Positions 26,001-33,708 of a DNA stretch of 64,000 nucleotides are shown here, in pieces (position 1 is the first letter of the stretch; the number at the start of each line of letters is the position of its first letter). Both the position numbers and the translations under genes were made by a program. Origin of the DNA: Microbispora rosea subsp. aerata (GTDB lineage: Bacteria > Actinomycetota > Actinomycetes > Streptosporangiales > Streptosporangiaceae); NCBI RefSeq assembly GCF_014647835.1, contig NZ_BMPY01000009.1, forward strand, positions 172,361 to 236,360. Reading direction: 5' to 3'. Below the pieces are notes generated by a model. That model was not told where the DNA came from, did not search any database, and worked only from the letters and a program-made list of their open reading frames with translations.

Positions 26001-26343
26001 GGCTCACCGCCTGCTGCATCTTCCCGATCACCTGATCGATGTCGGTGCCGTACTCATAGGACACCTGCACCTGCGACATCCCCTCCCGGGAGGTGGAGGT
26101 GATGTCGGTGACACCGGCGATACCCTGGAACGCGCTCTCGATCGGCTTGGTGACCTGCTCCTCCACGATCTCAGGAGCCGCACCGGGATAACTTGCCACC
26201 GCGAACGCCGCCGGGAACTCCAGCGACGGGAAGAGCTGTTGCTTCAGCGAGGGAATCGCGAACACGCCGAAACCCGCGAGCACCAGCGCAACCATGATCA
26301 CAAGAGTGCGATTGGCAAGGCTCAGCCTGGCCAAGGAGGTCAT
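23065..26343 (-). CDS. RND superfamily efflux permease (HAE1/SwrC-like)
   Basis: A 1092-residue inner-membrane exporter with the duplicated AcrB-type plan: helix 1 near residue 15, a porter loop, helices 2-6 at about 380-560, a second loop, and helices to the end. The proton-relay region of helix 4 reads GRVVDDSIVVLENIKRH; helix-10 region VTNAIVLIDLINQYRE. The first loop carries a 50-residue Gly/Ala/Gln-rich insert (about 246-298). No membrane-fusion or outer-membrane partner is adjacent, as expected in a Gram-positive cell. Shine-Dalgarno AGGAG supports ATG 26343. It is divergent from a MarR regulator, its probable repressor. Confidence 0.92.
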   Translation of the reverse strand: MTSLARLSLANRTLVIMVALVLAGFGVFAIPSLKQQLFPSLEFPAAFAVASYPGAAPEIVEEQVTKPIESAFQGIAGVTDITSTSREGMSQVQVSYEYGTDIDQVIGKMQQAVSRIKSQLPADVDPQVIAGSTDDIPVMAIAVGDGGDQHAMLDKIEKIMVPELQSIEGVRDVTVSGASEQQVVITPDQGRLALLGLSAAAIPEVLRANGVSIPAGTLTEEGKSLTVQIGDPVRTVKDLENLYLTPAAPAAGQGATAGAGGQGAAAGQRPGAAGQGGGPGRSQAALAAQARAAAARPKPVKLGDVADIKVQDAAATTLTRTNGTPSLGVSITMVPDGNAVQISHEVNEALPDLTRALGDTAELTVVFDQAPYVERSIEDLTTEGLLGLAFAVLVILVFLLSVRSTIVTAVSIPLSVVIALIALWIGDYSLNLLTLGALTIAVGRVVDDSIVVLENIKRHLAYGEEKRQAILTAVREVSGAVTASTLTTVAVFLPIAFVGGMVGQLFSPFAITVTVALMASLLVALTVIPVLAYWFLEAPALTPQEAQAVREDAERRELRSPLQRIYLPVLRFATRRRLVTVLIGVVVFAATMALAPNLKTNFLDNSGNDTTQISQRMPAGTDLATTDAAAKKVEAVLEADGGVESYQVTVGGGNRFLGGVGGGSDRASFSVTLKEGVDTTALEDRLREKLRGLSGVGEITVGGGNGGGFNTDQVQVIVQGPDQAALKTAAAAVREAISGIDGLRDVTSNLEDSIPRVEVHVDREKAATRGLTEAGIGQMVAQAFRGAPVGSIDVDGRSSDVVLRAGGDAPEDIAEIRKLPIPTATGLVKLGDVAEVVKADGPTQITRQDGERTATVSGTADASDLGAITAKVTERLETLTLPAGVTYEIGGASSEQQEAFADLGLAMLLAVAIVFMIMVATFRSLVQPLILLVSIPFAATGAIGLLLITDTALGVPALIGMLMLIGIVVTNAIVLIDLINQYREQGMGVVEAVLEGGRRRLRPILMTAIATICALTPMALGVTGSGGFISQPLALVVIGGLISSTLLTLVLVPTLYTMVERLKERMRRTPKPTAPGEDDLTVYGKEALEPAK

Positions 26344-26390
26344 CCGAGCTCCTGACATCGGGGGAATTGTTTCTGACAACACTAACACTT

Positions 26391-26413
26391 CGGCTGATGC
26401 GAACATTCAGCCG
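26391..26413. promoter_or_regulatory. Inverted repeat in the RND/MarR divergent region
   Basis: CGGCTGA (26391-26397) and TCAGCCG (26407-26413) form perfect 7-bp arms with a 9-base centre, 48 bases upstream of the RND start. The size fits a MarR-type operator. Confidence 0.4.
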
Positions 26414-26431
26414 CCGCATTAACAGCTGGTA

Positions 26432-26449
26432 ACCTCTCATTCGAGAGGT
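26432..26449 (+). promoter_or_regulatory. Inverted repeat covering the MarR ribosome-binding site
   Basis: ACCTCTC (26432-26438) and GAGAGGT (26443-26449) are perfect arms around ATTC. The right arm contains the Shine-Dalgarno GAGAGG for GTG 26454, so the site could act as an operator or as an RNA hairpin limiting MarR translation. Confidence 0.4.
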
Positions 26450-26453
26450 GAAA

Positions 26454-27002
26454 GTGAACGACAGCCCGGCCGAGCGGCCCACCGGAACCGGCGCGGCTGC
26501 ACCCCCCTGCCCCCAGGACGACCCCGTCGCCTCCGAGGATGACGCCGAGCGCGGATGCATCATCGCCCGGCTCGCGGAGCTGCAGCGCAGCATGGGCCGG
26601 TTCTTCGCACGCGACCGCTCCATGCCGCTGCTCGCCTCCAGCCTCACCATGCAGCAGCTCAAGGTCGTCATGTTCCTGTCGTTCGCCGGATCCACCTCAG
26701 GCCAGGAGCTCGCCCGCCACCTCGGCGTCGGCCTGACCACCGTCACCGGCATCGTCGACCGCGTCGTCGCCCAGGGCCTGGCCACGCGTCACGAAGACCC
26801 CAACGACCGCCGCGTACGCCGCGTCGAGCTCACCGAAGCCGGACGGCGGCTCACCAGCGAGATCATCGAAGCCGGGACCGGCGGCTACATCCGCCTCCTG
26901 CGACGCCTCGACACCGAGACCCTGCGCACCATGGAAACGGTGATGCGCAAAATCGAGGACGCGATGCGCGAGATGCACGCCGAAGACACCGGCCGCGCCT
27001 GA
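26454..27002 (+). CDS. MarR family transcriptional regulator
   Basis: A 182-residue winged-helix regulator. The DNA-binding core runs about 60-130 (LTMQQLKVVMFLSFAGSTSG, GVGLTTVTGIVDRVVAQGLA, then the wing RHEDPNDRRVRRVELTEAG). About 40 N-terminal residues are Pro/Ala-rich and probably flexible. GTG 26454 has the best spacing to GAGAGG; GTG 26448 is an alternative. It is divergent from the RND exporter and likely represses it, released by a substrate drug. Confidence 0.88.
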   Translation: MNDSPAERPTGTGAAAPPCPQDDPVASEDDAERGCIIARLAELQRSMGRFFARDRSMPLLASSLTMQQLKVVMFLSFAGSTSGQELARHLGVGLTTVTGIVDRVVAQGLATRHEDPNDRRVRRVELTEAGRRLTSEIIEAGTGGYIRLLRRLDTETLRTMETVMRKIEDAMREMHAEDTGRA

Positions 27003-27361
27003 CCCTCGCCCCCGGCGCCACCGCTCCCCCTCCCGCGCGGCCCCGTCCTCCGTCGATGCGCCGGGGTACGCCGTCGGCGGCGGCATCGACAAAGGTGCCG
27101 TACTCGCGCGCGCCTCGCCGTCCTCGCCGTGCCCAACCCGGACGACCGGCGAGCCGCGCCAAAACGTGCCGGGGCGGCCGTTGCGGGACCGGCGGGAAAG
27201 CGAGATCGCGGGAAAGGCGCCAAAAGACCGGTAATGACCTGTGCCGATCTTGGCCAGCTCGGCCCGCGACCCCCGCGCTCGGGGGTATGAGGCCCACGTC
27301 CCGGCGGAACCCGGCGAGCGACAGCCGACGCCCGGGCCGGAACAGGAAGGCACGTTCACAG
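27003..27361. other. Gene-free stretch before the secreted protein
   Basis: Reading frames here lack coding character. An AT-richer patch near 27218-27245 may hold the promoter of the secreted-protein gene. No hairpin or repeat stands out. Confidence 0.4.
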
Positions 27362-27805
27362 ATGTCCCGCACCCGCGCACGCGACCCGCGCGAGATCCGA
27401 GCCCTCGCGACGGCCGTCGTCACTGCTCTCGCGCCCCGGCGGCTGGCCATCGCCGCGCTCGCGATCACAGCGGCGGCGGTCGCGGCCGCGCCGCCCGCGA
27501 CCGCCCGTGTCGCCCCGCATCACCCGCGCGCGGACCATACGGCACTACGCAGCCCCGGTCCCGGCTCGCACGGAGGCGGAGGCCAGGTGGTCAAGGCAGG
27601 ACACGGGACCGCAAGCCAGCACGCCTCCGGCGCGGGCCGGTACAACCAGAACCTGACCGGTGTCACCGCCCCCGGCTTCGTCAAAGGACAGGCGCAGCAG
27701 GCCATCACCGACCACGGGTCGTTCGAGGTGCAGTCCGCCTTCTGCGCATGGCAGCCGGACGAATGCCTGATCGGGCAGAACATGCCTGTCCGCCGCAAAT
27801 CGTGA
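27362..27805 (+). CDS. Small secreted hypothetical protein
   Basis: A 147-residue protein with an Arg-rich n-region, a hydrophobic stretch (LAIAALAITAAAVAAAPPAT) and an Ala-x-Ala-type cleavage site near residue 48, so it is likely exported. The mature part has a Gly/His-rich linker and then a compact C-terminal block (GRYNQNLTGVTAPGFVKGQA, SFEVQSAFCAWQPDECLIGQ) with two cysteines that could form a disulfide. I do not recognise the family. A purine run (AGGAAGG) lies about 13 bases before ATG 27362. The long frame upstream is non-coding. Confidence 0.55.
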   Translation: MSRTRARDPREIRALATAVVTALAPRRLAIAALAITAAAVAAAPPATARVAPHHPRADHTALRSPGPGSHGGGGQVVKAGHGTASQHASGAGRYNQNLTGVTAPGFVKGQAQQAITDHGSFEVQSAFCAWQPDECLIGQNMPVRRKS

Positions 27806-28190
27806 CATTCTCGCAGTAGTCACCGGCGGCCGCGTCCCCGCTGCCGCCGGTGACATTGCCGGAGGCCGTCGTTTCGCTGGGGTAGTGACACCCCCGCGCG
27901 GGACGCCGGGGCGCGGCCCGCGTCCGCTGAGACGGTGACCGTAGCGGGGCCACCGGGCACGACTACGGCCATCCGTGTGAACCGCCAGCCGATGCGAGCC
28001 GTCGGTCGGCCACCGCTGCTGCGCGACGCTGGTGACGGACTGACCCTGCTCATTCCCCAGCCGGGCCCGGTCCCGGCCGCCGTACCCGCCACGAGGGCGA
28101 GCGGACCGGCGGCGGCGAGGGGCTGCGGCTGCGCGGACAGTCGCGTCACGTCCGGCCCCGGCCGAGCCCGGTCTGTCGCAGCACGATAGG
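27806..28190. other. Gene-free stretch between convergent genes
   Basis: About 385 bases between the secreted protein and the PPOX gene. Short frames exist on both strands but show no family features. Confidence 0.4.
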
Positions 28191-28219
28191 CCGTCGTGTG
28201 ACAGGTCGTCACACGACGG
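28191..28219 (-). terminator. Hairpin after the PPOX gene
   Basis: A perfect 12-bp stem (CCGTCGTGTGAC / GTCACACGACGG) with a 5-base loop lies 5 bases beyond the stop codon of the leftward PPOX gene. Confidence 0.6.
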
Positions 28220-28223
28220 GCCG

Positions 28224-28700
28224 TCAGCGGCGGCGGACCACCCGGTGGCCCGAGCCCTCGTGCCACATTTCGATCACCAGGTGCTCCCCCGCCTCGTCGA
28301 CACGCGTGAAGACCACCTCGGTCACGTCCACGCGGAACAGATGGGAGTCCTCCGTCGGCAAGCCGAACGCCTCGCGCACGGCCGGATCGGTGATCTCCAC
28401 GGCGCGGCCGGCCAGCTTCGCGTCGCCGCTCCAGGCGCCGGGGTTGGCCTCGTCCGGATCGTCCGAGGGGCTGTGAATCGCCACCCGGGGATCGCGCCGC
28501 AGGTCGCGGGCCTTCATCGCGCCCGGCATGGAGCCCAGCCAGACCTCGCCGTCCTTGAACTCCACCTCCGTCCCGCTGATGCGCGGCGAGCCGTCCCGCC
28601 GCAGCGTCGCCATCGTCTTGTGTTTGCCCTTCCCCATGCTCGCCAGCACGCGGGCGGCCAGCTCGGGGATGTCCTTCTCGATCTCCTGCCAGGAAGCCAT
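28224..28700 (-). CDS. Pyridoxamine 5'-phosphate oxidase-like (PPOX/FDOR) protein
   Basis: A 158-residue split-barrel flavin/F420-binding protein. Features are KTMATLRRDGSPRISGTEVE, then GEVWLGSMPGAMKARDLRRD with PRVAIHS, all at their family positions. Members bind FMN, F420 or haem; the cofactor and substrate here are unknown. ATG 28700 is the first start matching the family length; the frame runs on to 28865 without features. It is divergent from the secreted glycosidase. Confidence 0.85.
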   Translation of the reverse strand: MASWQEIEKDIPELAARVLASMGKGKHKTMATLRRDGSPRISGTEVEFKDGEVWLGSMPGAMKARDLRRDPRVAIHSPSDDPDEANPGAWSGDAKLAGRAVEITDPAVREAFGLPTEDSHLFRVDVTEVVFTRVDEAGEHLVIEMWHEGSGHRVVRRR

Positions 28701-28912
28701 GCCGCAATCCTGCCGACCGCCACCGACATTTCCGGAGGTCCGCAGCACGCGTATCGCGCTCGCCGTACCCGCATGATCCGGCGCTCCCGGTGAAAGTTGC
28801 ACGACCCGCCTAAATACGCCCCAGCTCACGGGCTCATGCCCCCGCCGTCGGCTTGACCGCTCCACACGTCCTGCTCACGATCACACGTCAAGATCCTCAA
28901 GAGAGGGACGTA

Positions 28913-30973
28913 ATGAGCACCCTGCGCATCGCCAGGCCGGCCATCGCACTCCTCACGGGCGCAGCGGTGGCCGCCCAGCTCCTCACCGGCATACCCGCCG
29001 AGGCCGCCGACACCGCGCCCGTGAACGTCACCGTCAACACGCGTGCGGGACTGGCCGCCGTATCCGACACCGCGGTGGGCACCAACCACGCAATCTGGGA
29101 CACCAACCTCGGCACGAACGAGACCGCCGACCTCCTCAAGGCCGCCGGGGTGAAGATGCTGCGCTACCCCGGCGGGTCGTACGGCGACATCTACCACTGG
29201 GAGACCCACACCGCCCCCGGCGGCTACGTCGCCCCCAACACCGACTTCGACACCTTCATCAGCGCGGCCAAGCGCACCGGCGCCCAGCCGATCATCATCG
29301 CCAACTACGGCACCGGCACCGCCCAGGAGGCCGCCGACTGGGTGAAGTACGCCAACATCACCAAGAAGTACGGCGTGAAGTACTGGGAGATCGGCAACGA
29401 GAACTACGGCAACGGCCACTACGGCGCCGACTGGGAGGCCGACAACCACGCCGACAAGAGCCCGGCCGAGTACGCCAGAAACCTCGTGCGGTACGCCGAC
29501 GCCATGAAGGGCGTCGACCCCACCATCAAGATCGGCGCCGTGCTCACCACCCCCGCCAACTGGCCCGACGGCCTCGTCGGCGAAGGCGACCAGGCCACCT
29601 GGAACGACACGGTCCTGTCGATCGCCGCCTCGAAGATCGACTTCGTGATCCTCCACTGGTATCCGCCGTACACCGACGCGAACGACGTCCTCACCAAGAC
29701 CGCCCACATCCCCGACATGATCTACCTGGTCCGCCGGCAGATCGCCAAGCACGCGGGCGCCCGCGCCGGCGACATCGGCATCGCGGTGACCGAGATCAAC
29801 AGCGGGATCGCGCGGAACACCCAGCCCGGCGCGCTGTTCGCCGCCGACGCCTACGCCGGCTTCCTCGAGCAGGGCGTGTTCACCGTGGACTGGTGGAACG
29901 TCCACAACGGCATCGGCAACGTCACCACCATCGCCGGGCAGACCGACTACGACGACTTCGGCATGCTGTCCAGCGGCACCTGCTCCGGCGACGTCTGCGA
30001 ACCCCCGCTGAACACCCCCTTCGCCCCCTACTACGCCCTCTCCATGGTCAGCACGTTCGCCCGCGCCGGCGACCGGTTCGTCCGCGCGGCCACCGACGAG
30101 CCCCTCGTCGCCGCCCACGCCGCCCGGCGTCCCAACGGCGACCTCGCGGTGCTGCTGATCAACCGCGACCCCGACAACGAGCGCACCGTAGAGATCGACT
30201 ACACCGGGTTCAGCCCCGCCGCCGGCGCGCCGACCGTGCACACCTACACCAAGGGCGCGACGTCGATCAGCACCGGGAACAGCGGCACCGCCACCACGCA
30301 GACGCTCCCGCCGTACTCGCTGACGACGCTGGTGGTGCGCTCCGCGACCAGCGCGAGCGGCGCGCCCTCGGCCCCCGGGCAGCCCACCGCGAGCGACGTC
30401 ACGGACAAGACCGCCACCATCTCCTGGCCCGCCGCCAAGCCCGGCGCGAGCCCCATCGCCAAGTATGAGATCCACCGCCAGACGAGCACCGGCGCCGAGC
30501 AGCTCGGTGAGACCTCCGGCACGTCCTTCACGGTGCACAACCTCGTCCCCGGCACCCGCTACACGGTCAACGTGGTCGCCCGCGACACCGCCGGCCGCGT
30601 CTCCTGGGCCTCCGCGCCGCTGACGTTCACCACCGGCACGCCGGAGGAGAGCTCCTGCGCGGTCCGCTTCAGGGACACCAACGACTGGGGCAACGGGTTC
30701 GTCGGCACCATCGACATCACCAACACCGGGACCGCCGCCCTCGACGGGTGGACGCTGCACTTCACCTGGCCCACCACCTGGCAGTCGGTCAGCAGCGGAT
30801 GGAGCGCCGACTGGGTGCAGAACGGGACCTCGGTGAGAGTCACCAGCACCCCCGACAACCGCACGCTCGCACCCGGCGCGTCCGCCTCCGTCGGCTTCGT
30901 CGGCGCCTACAGCGGCCCCAACGTGCTGCCGACCCGCTTCACCCTGAACGGCGCCCTCTGCACCGCTCAATAG
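28913..30973 (+). CDS. Secreted glycoside hydrolase (arabinofuranosidase-like) with FnIII and CBM2
   Basis: A 686-residue secreted enzyme. A signal peptide covers 1-32 (IALLTGAAVAAQLLTGIPAE, cleavage after EAA). A clan-A TIM-barrel catalytic domain extends to about 475, with the acid/base in YWEIGNENYGNG and the likely nucleophile in AVTEINSG. This pattern resembles alpha-L-arabinofuranosidases (GH51-like); the exact family needs a profile search. A fibronectin type III domain (about 485-572) links to a C-terminal CBM2 cellulose/xylan-binding module (581-686, bounded by two cysteines, with conserved Trp residues). It likely removes side chains from plant hemicellulose. Shine-Dalgarno GAGAGGGA precedes ATG 28913. 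Confidence 0.88.
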   Translation: MSTLRIARPAIALLTGAAVAAQLLTGIPAEAADTAPVNVTVNTRAGLAAVSDTAVGTNHAIWDTNLGTNETADLLKAAGVKMLRYPGGSYGDIYHWETHTAPGGYVAPNTDFDTFISAAKRTGAQPIIIANYGTGTAQEAADWVKYANITKKYGVKYWEIGNENYGNGHYGADWEADNHADKSPAEYARNLVRYADAMKGVDPTIKIGAVLTTPANWPDGLVGEGDQATWNDTVLSIAASKIDFVILHWYPPYTDANDVLTKTAHIPDMIYLVRRQIAKHAGARAGDIGIAVTEINSGIARNTQPGALFAADAYAGFLEQGVFTVDWWNVHNGIGNVTTIAGQTDYDDFGMLSSGTCSGDVCEPPLNTPFAPYYALSMVSTFARAGDRFVRAATDEPLVAAHAARRPNGDLAVLLINRDPDNERTVEIDYTGFSPAAGAPTVHTYTKGATSISTGNSGTATTQTLPPYSLTTLVVRSATSASGAPSAPGQPTASDVTDKTATISWPAAKPGASPIAKYEIHRQTSTGAEQLGETSGTSFTVHNLVPGTRYTVNVVARDTAGRVSWASAPLTFTTGTPEESSCAVRFRDTNDWGNGFVGTIDITNTGTAALDGWTLHFTWPTTWQSVSSGWSADWVQNGTSVRVTSTPDNRTLAPGASASVGFVGAYSGPNVLPTRFTLNGALCTAQ

Positions 30974-31008
30974 ACGAGCGCCGTACGAGGCCCAGCAGGC
31001 TGCCATCA

Positions 31009-31036
31009 GGAGCCGCCCGCCGCCGCGGGCGGCTCC
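31009..31036 (+). terminator. Rho-independent-like terminator of the glycosidase gene
   Basis: A perfect 12-bp stem (GGAGCCGCCCGC / GCGGGCGGCTCC) with a CGCC loop is followed by TTCCTGT. It lies 36 bases after the stop codon. It is the most conventional terminator in the window. Confidence 0.75.
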
Positions 31037-31090
31037 TTCCTGTCGGTGAGTGGTTTTGTGAAGTCGATCTTGAGTTCCGCAAACCGAGCG

Positions 31091-31107
31091 CCTTTACAAC
31101 GTAGATT
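31091..31107 (+). repeat. 17-bp direct repeat, left copy
   Basis: CCTTTACAACGTAGATT matches 33654-33670 at 16 of 17 positions in the same orientation. This copy overlaps the stop codon of the leftward hydrolase gene. Confidence 0.7.
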
Positions 31108-31852
31108 AAGAAGACAGGAATTCCGTCAGCAGGCGTGTGATCTCGGCGGGGCGCTCCAGGCTCGGCAGGTGACCGGCCCAGTCGAGATCGAGCAGTGTCG
31201 CGTCCGGCAGCGTCTCGGCGATGTGCCGCCCGCTCTCCCGGAAGTACGGCAGGTCGTGGCCGCCGATGACCACGAGCGCGGGCGCGGTGACCACCGTCAG
31301 GTCGATCGGCGCCCTCCCCCGCTCCGGCTCCGGGTCGGCGGCAAGTTGCACCTCGAACGCGTGACGCTGCATCGCCGCCAGCCGCGCCTTGACCGGCTCG
31401 TCCGCCTCCGGGCCCAGCCACGTGCGGACGTTGAGCTCGGCCGCTCCCCCGACGTCGCCCCTCTCGATCAGCCGGTCCTCCTCCGCCCCGAACGCCTCCA
31501 GGTCGGGAGTCGGCGGCAGGCCGCAGCCCGCGTTCAAGAGTACGAGCCGCGAGACCAGATCGGGATGCGCCGTCGCGAGCTCCAGCGCGACCTTCCCGCC
31601 GTACGACGATCCGACGAGCGCGACCCGGCGCAGCCCCAGCGCCGCGAGCAGGTCCGCGACGTCGCCCGCGTCCGTGTACGGCCCCTCGGCGGCGTACGGC
31701 GTGCGCCCGTGGCCGCGGAAGTCCGGCCGGATGACGCGGAACCGCTCCCCCAGCGGCTCCCATTGGGGATCCCACATGCCCGAGTCGGCGACGCTGGAGT
31801 GCAGCAGGACAACCGGCTCCCCACAGCCCTGCTCCTCGTGCCAGATCGTCAT
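31106..31852 (-). CDS. Alpha/beta hydrolase
   Basis: A 248-residue alpha/beta-hydrolase. The oxyanion segment is VVLLHSSVADSGMWD, the nucleophile elbow GSSYGG, the acid lies in IGGHDLPYF and the histidine in DWAGHLPSLE. It resembles 3-oxoadipate enol-lactonase-type esterases; the substrate is unknown. ATG 31852 overlaps the LysE stop (ATGA). It is the last gene of the WYL-LysE-hydrolase operon. Confidence 0.9.
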   Translation of the reverse strand: MTIWHEEQGCGEPVVLLHSSVADSGMWDPQWEPLGERFRVIRPDFRGHGRTPYAAEGPYTDAGDVADLLAALGLRRVALVGSSYGGKVALELATAHPDLVSRLVLLNAGCGLPPTPDLEAFGAEEDRLIERGDVGGAAELNVRTWLGPEADEPVKARLAAMQRHAFEVQLAADPEPERGRAPIDLTVVTAPALVVIGGHDLPYFRESGRHIAETLPDATLLDLDWAGHLPSLERPAEITRLLTEFLSS

Positions 31853-32466
31853 CGCGCCTCCACCGCGACCCGGAGGCCGAGCGCCACCAGCACCACTCCC
31901 GTCACCTGTTCGAGCCGGCGGCGCACCGCGGGCCTGCCGAGCACGGCGCCGGCCCGGCCCACCAGCCAGATCACCCCGACGTACCAGGCCACGTCCACGA
32001 CCACCCAGACCACCGCGAGCAGCGTCAGCGTCAGCGGCACGTGCGCGCCCTGCGGCACGAACTGCGGCAGGAACGACATCGCGAACACGGCGGCCTTGGG
32101 GTTGGCCCCGCACGTGGCGAGCCCCATGCCGTACGATCGGCGCCACCCGCCGCCGGGCGGCACGGACGCCTCGGCGGCCGGCGGGGCGTGCCGGGCCTTC
32201 CACAGCGACTGGACCCCCATCACGATCAGCAGTGCCGCGCCGACCGCCTTCATCGCGCCGTACGCGACCTCCGAGGCCAGCACGAGCGCGGACAGGCCGA
32301 ACACGGCGGCCATCGCCCACAGGAAGATCCCCGTCTCGTTGCCGAGGAGGGCGGCCACCCCGGAGGGCCGCCCGAATCTGAACGTCTGCCGCAAGATCAC
32401 GGCGGTGCTCACGCCCGGGATCATCGCGAGCAGCAGACAAGAACCGACGAAAGCCGACCACGTCAT
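31849..32466 (-). CDS. LysE/RhtB family exporter
   Basis: A 205-residue membrane protein with six helices and the LysE signature AMIPGVSTAVILRQTFRFGR near the N-terminus. It probably exports an amino acid or small metabolite. ATG 32466 is the family start; the frame upstream is non-coding. Coupled to the downstream hydrolase by an ATGA overlap, with the WYL regulator 139 bases upstream. Confidence 0.88.
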   Translation of the reverse strand: MTWSAFVGSCLLLAMIPGVSTAVILRQTFRFGRPSGVAALLGNETGIFLWAMAAVFGLSALVLASEVAYGAMKAVGAALLIVMGVQSLWKARHAPPAAEASVPPGGGWRRSYGMGLATCGANPKAAVFAMSFLPQFVPQGAHVPLTLTLLAVVWVVVDVAWYVGVIWLVGRAGAVLGRPAVRRRLEQVTGVVLVALGLRVAVEAR

Positions 32467-32605
32467 CCGCTCATCGTTTCGGCTCGGCTCGCGGCGTCGC
32501 AACGGCTTTCCCCGGCCACTCCCCCGAGGCGGCTCACCCTTCGGGCCTGTTCGAGGCGCGCGGTGGAGGGGCGGCTGGCGGGACGCGGCCACGCCGGGCG
32601 CGCGG

Positions 32606-33637
32606 TCAGCCCGAGTCAGCCGGCTTTGAGCCGGAAGATCCGCCCGCCGGCGAGACGCCGTTCTCCTGTGGCGGGCCGTACATGCGGGACAGGTCGGCGG
32701 CGGCCTCGGCCATCAGCGCGCGCAGTTCGGCCGGCTCCAGCACCTCGACGAGGACGCCCATGCGCAGGAACAGCCAGCGGGCGTGCGTGAGCGACTCGAT
32801 CGGCAGCGTCAGCCGCGTCCAGCCGTCCGACTCCGGCCTCCCGCCGGCCAGCGCCTTGTCCACGACGTCTCCCCCGACGGTGTATCGCAGCAGGTCCTCG
32901 GCCCCCGGGGCGACCCGCAGCACCGCCTCGGCTTTGTACATGCGCGCGGCGAACTCCTCGGCGAAGCCGCGCCAGAACGCGGCGAGGTCGAAGTCCGGCG
33001 GCCGGTCGAACCGCTCCGGCAGCACCTCGGCCTCGATGATCCGGCCCACCCGGTAGGTCCTCACCGTGCCCGAGCAGGCGGCGGCCAGATACCACGAGCC
33101 GCCCTTGAGGACCAGGCCGTACGGATGCACCAGCCGTTCCACCTCCTCCGGCCCCCAGCGGCGGTAGCGCATCCGGAGCACCCGCTCCTCCCACACCGCC
33201 TCCGCGACCTCCGTGAGGAACGGCGCGTCGTCGGCGCCGCGATACCAGCCCGGCACGTCGAGGTGGAACCGCTCCCGCATCCTGGCCGCGTGCGACCTCG
33301 GCTCGGGCGGCAGCGCCGCCAGCAGCTTCAGCTCGGCCGCCGCCGCGACGTCGGCGAGCCCCAGCTCGGCGGCCGGGCCCGGCAGGCCCGCCAGGAACAG
33401 CGAGGACGCCTCCTCCACGGTCAGGCCGTTCAGGCGGGTACGGTAGCCGTCGAGCAGCCGATATCCCCCCAGCGGCCCGCGGTCGGAGTAGACGGGCACG
33501 CCGGCGGCCGACAGGGCCTCGACGTCGCGGTAGACCGTGCGGACCGAAACTTCCAGCTCTTCGGCGAGTTCGGTGGCGGTCATCCTGCCGCGCGTCTGCA
33601 GCAGGAGCAGCAGTGACAGCAACCGGCTCGCGCGCAT
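32606..33637 (-). CDS. HTH-WYL (YafY-type) transcriptional regulator
   Basis: A 343-residue regulator. The N-terminal HTH_11 domain is at about 1-60 (ATELAEELEVSVRTVYRDVE). The WYL domain follows at about 145-225, with the motif present as SWYLAAACSGTVRTYRVGRI; a C-terminal WCX extension ends the protein. WYL domains sense nucleic acid or small ligands. ATG 33637 fits the family; the frame reaches 33706 without features. It is divergent from the DeoR regulator and heads the operon with LysE and a hydrolase. Confidence 0.88.
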   Translation of the reverse strand: MRASRLLSLLLLLQTRGRMTATELAEELEVSVRTVYRDVEALSAAGVPVYSDRGPLGGYRLLDGYRTRLNGLTVEEASSLFLAGLPGPAAELGLADVAAAAELKLLAALPPEPRSHAARMRERFHLDVPGWYRGADDAPFLTEVAEAVWEERVLRMRYRRWGPEEVERLVHPYGLVLKGGSWYLAAACSGTVRTYRVGRIIEAEVLPERFDRPPDFDLAAFWRGFAEEFAARMYKAEAVLRVAPGAEDLLRYTVGGDVVDKALAGGRPESDGWTRLTLPIESLTHARWLFLRMGVLVEVLEPAELRALMAEAAADLSRMYGPPQENGVSPAGGSSGSKPADSG

Positions 33638-33653
33638 GCGACCCAGTCTGCCA

Positions 33654-33670
33654 CCTTTACAAAGTAGATT
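33654..33670 (+). repeat. 17-bp direct repeat, right copy
   Basis: CCTTTACAAAGTAGATT, in the WYL/DeoR divergent promoter region. It contains CTTTACAAAG, a near-palindrome that may itself be an operator. The pair with 31091-31107 brackets the WYL-LysE-hydrolase operon. Confidence 0.7.
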
Positions 33671-33708
33671 TATTTGCTTTCGCACATGAGCTGTGTTCAA
33701 ATGCACGT

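Noticed and set aside
22690-26355. A 1221-codon open frame on the plus strand opposite the RND gene
   Set aside because: Its translation is His/Arg/Gln/Gly-rich with no domain, and it mirrors the RND gene codon by codon; it is a high-GC antisense shadow.
27003-27361. Possible c-di-AMP (ydaO-type) riboswitch before the secreted protein
   Set aside because: Secreted actinomycete proteins often have one, but I could not find its conserved core segments here.
28790-28820. TTGCAC and TAAATA as a promoter for the glycosidase gene
   Set aside because: They are only 8 bases apart, too close for a -35/-10 pair.
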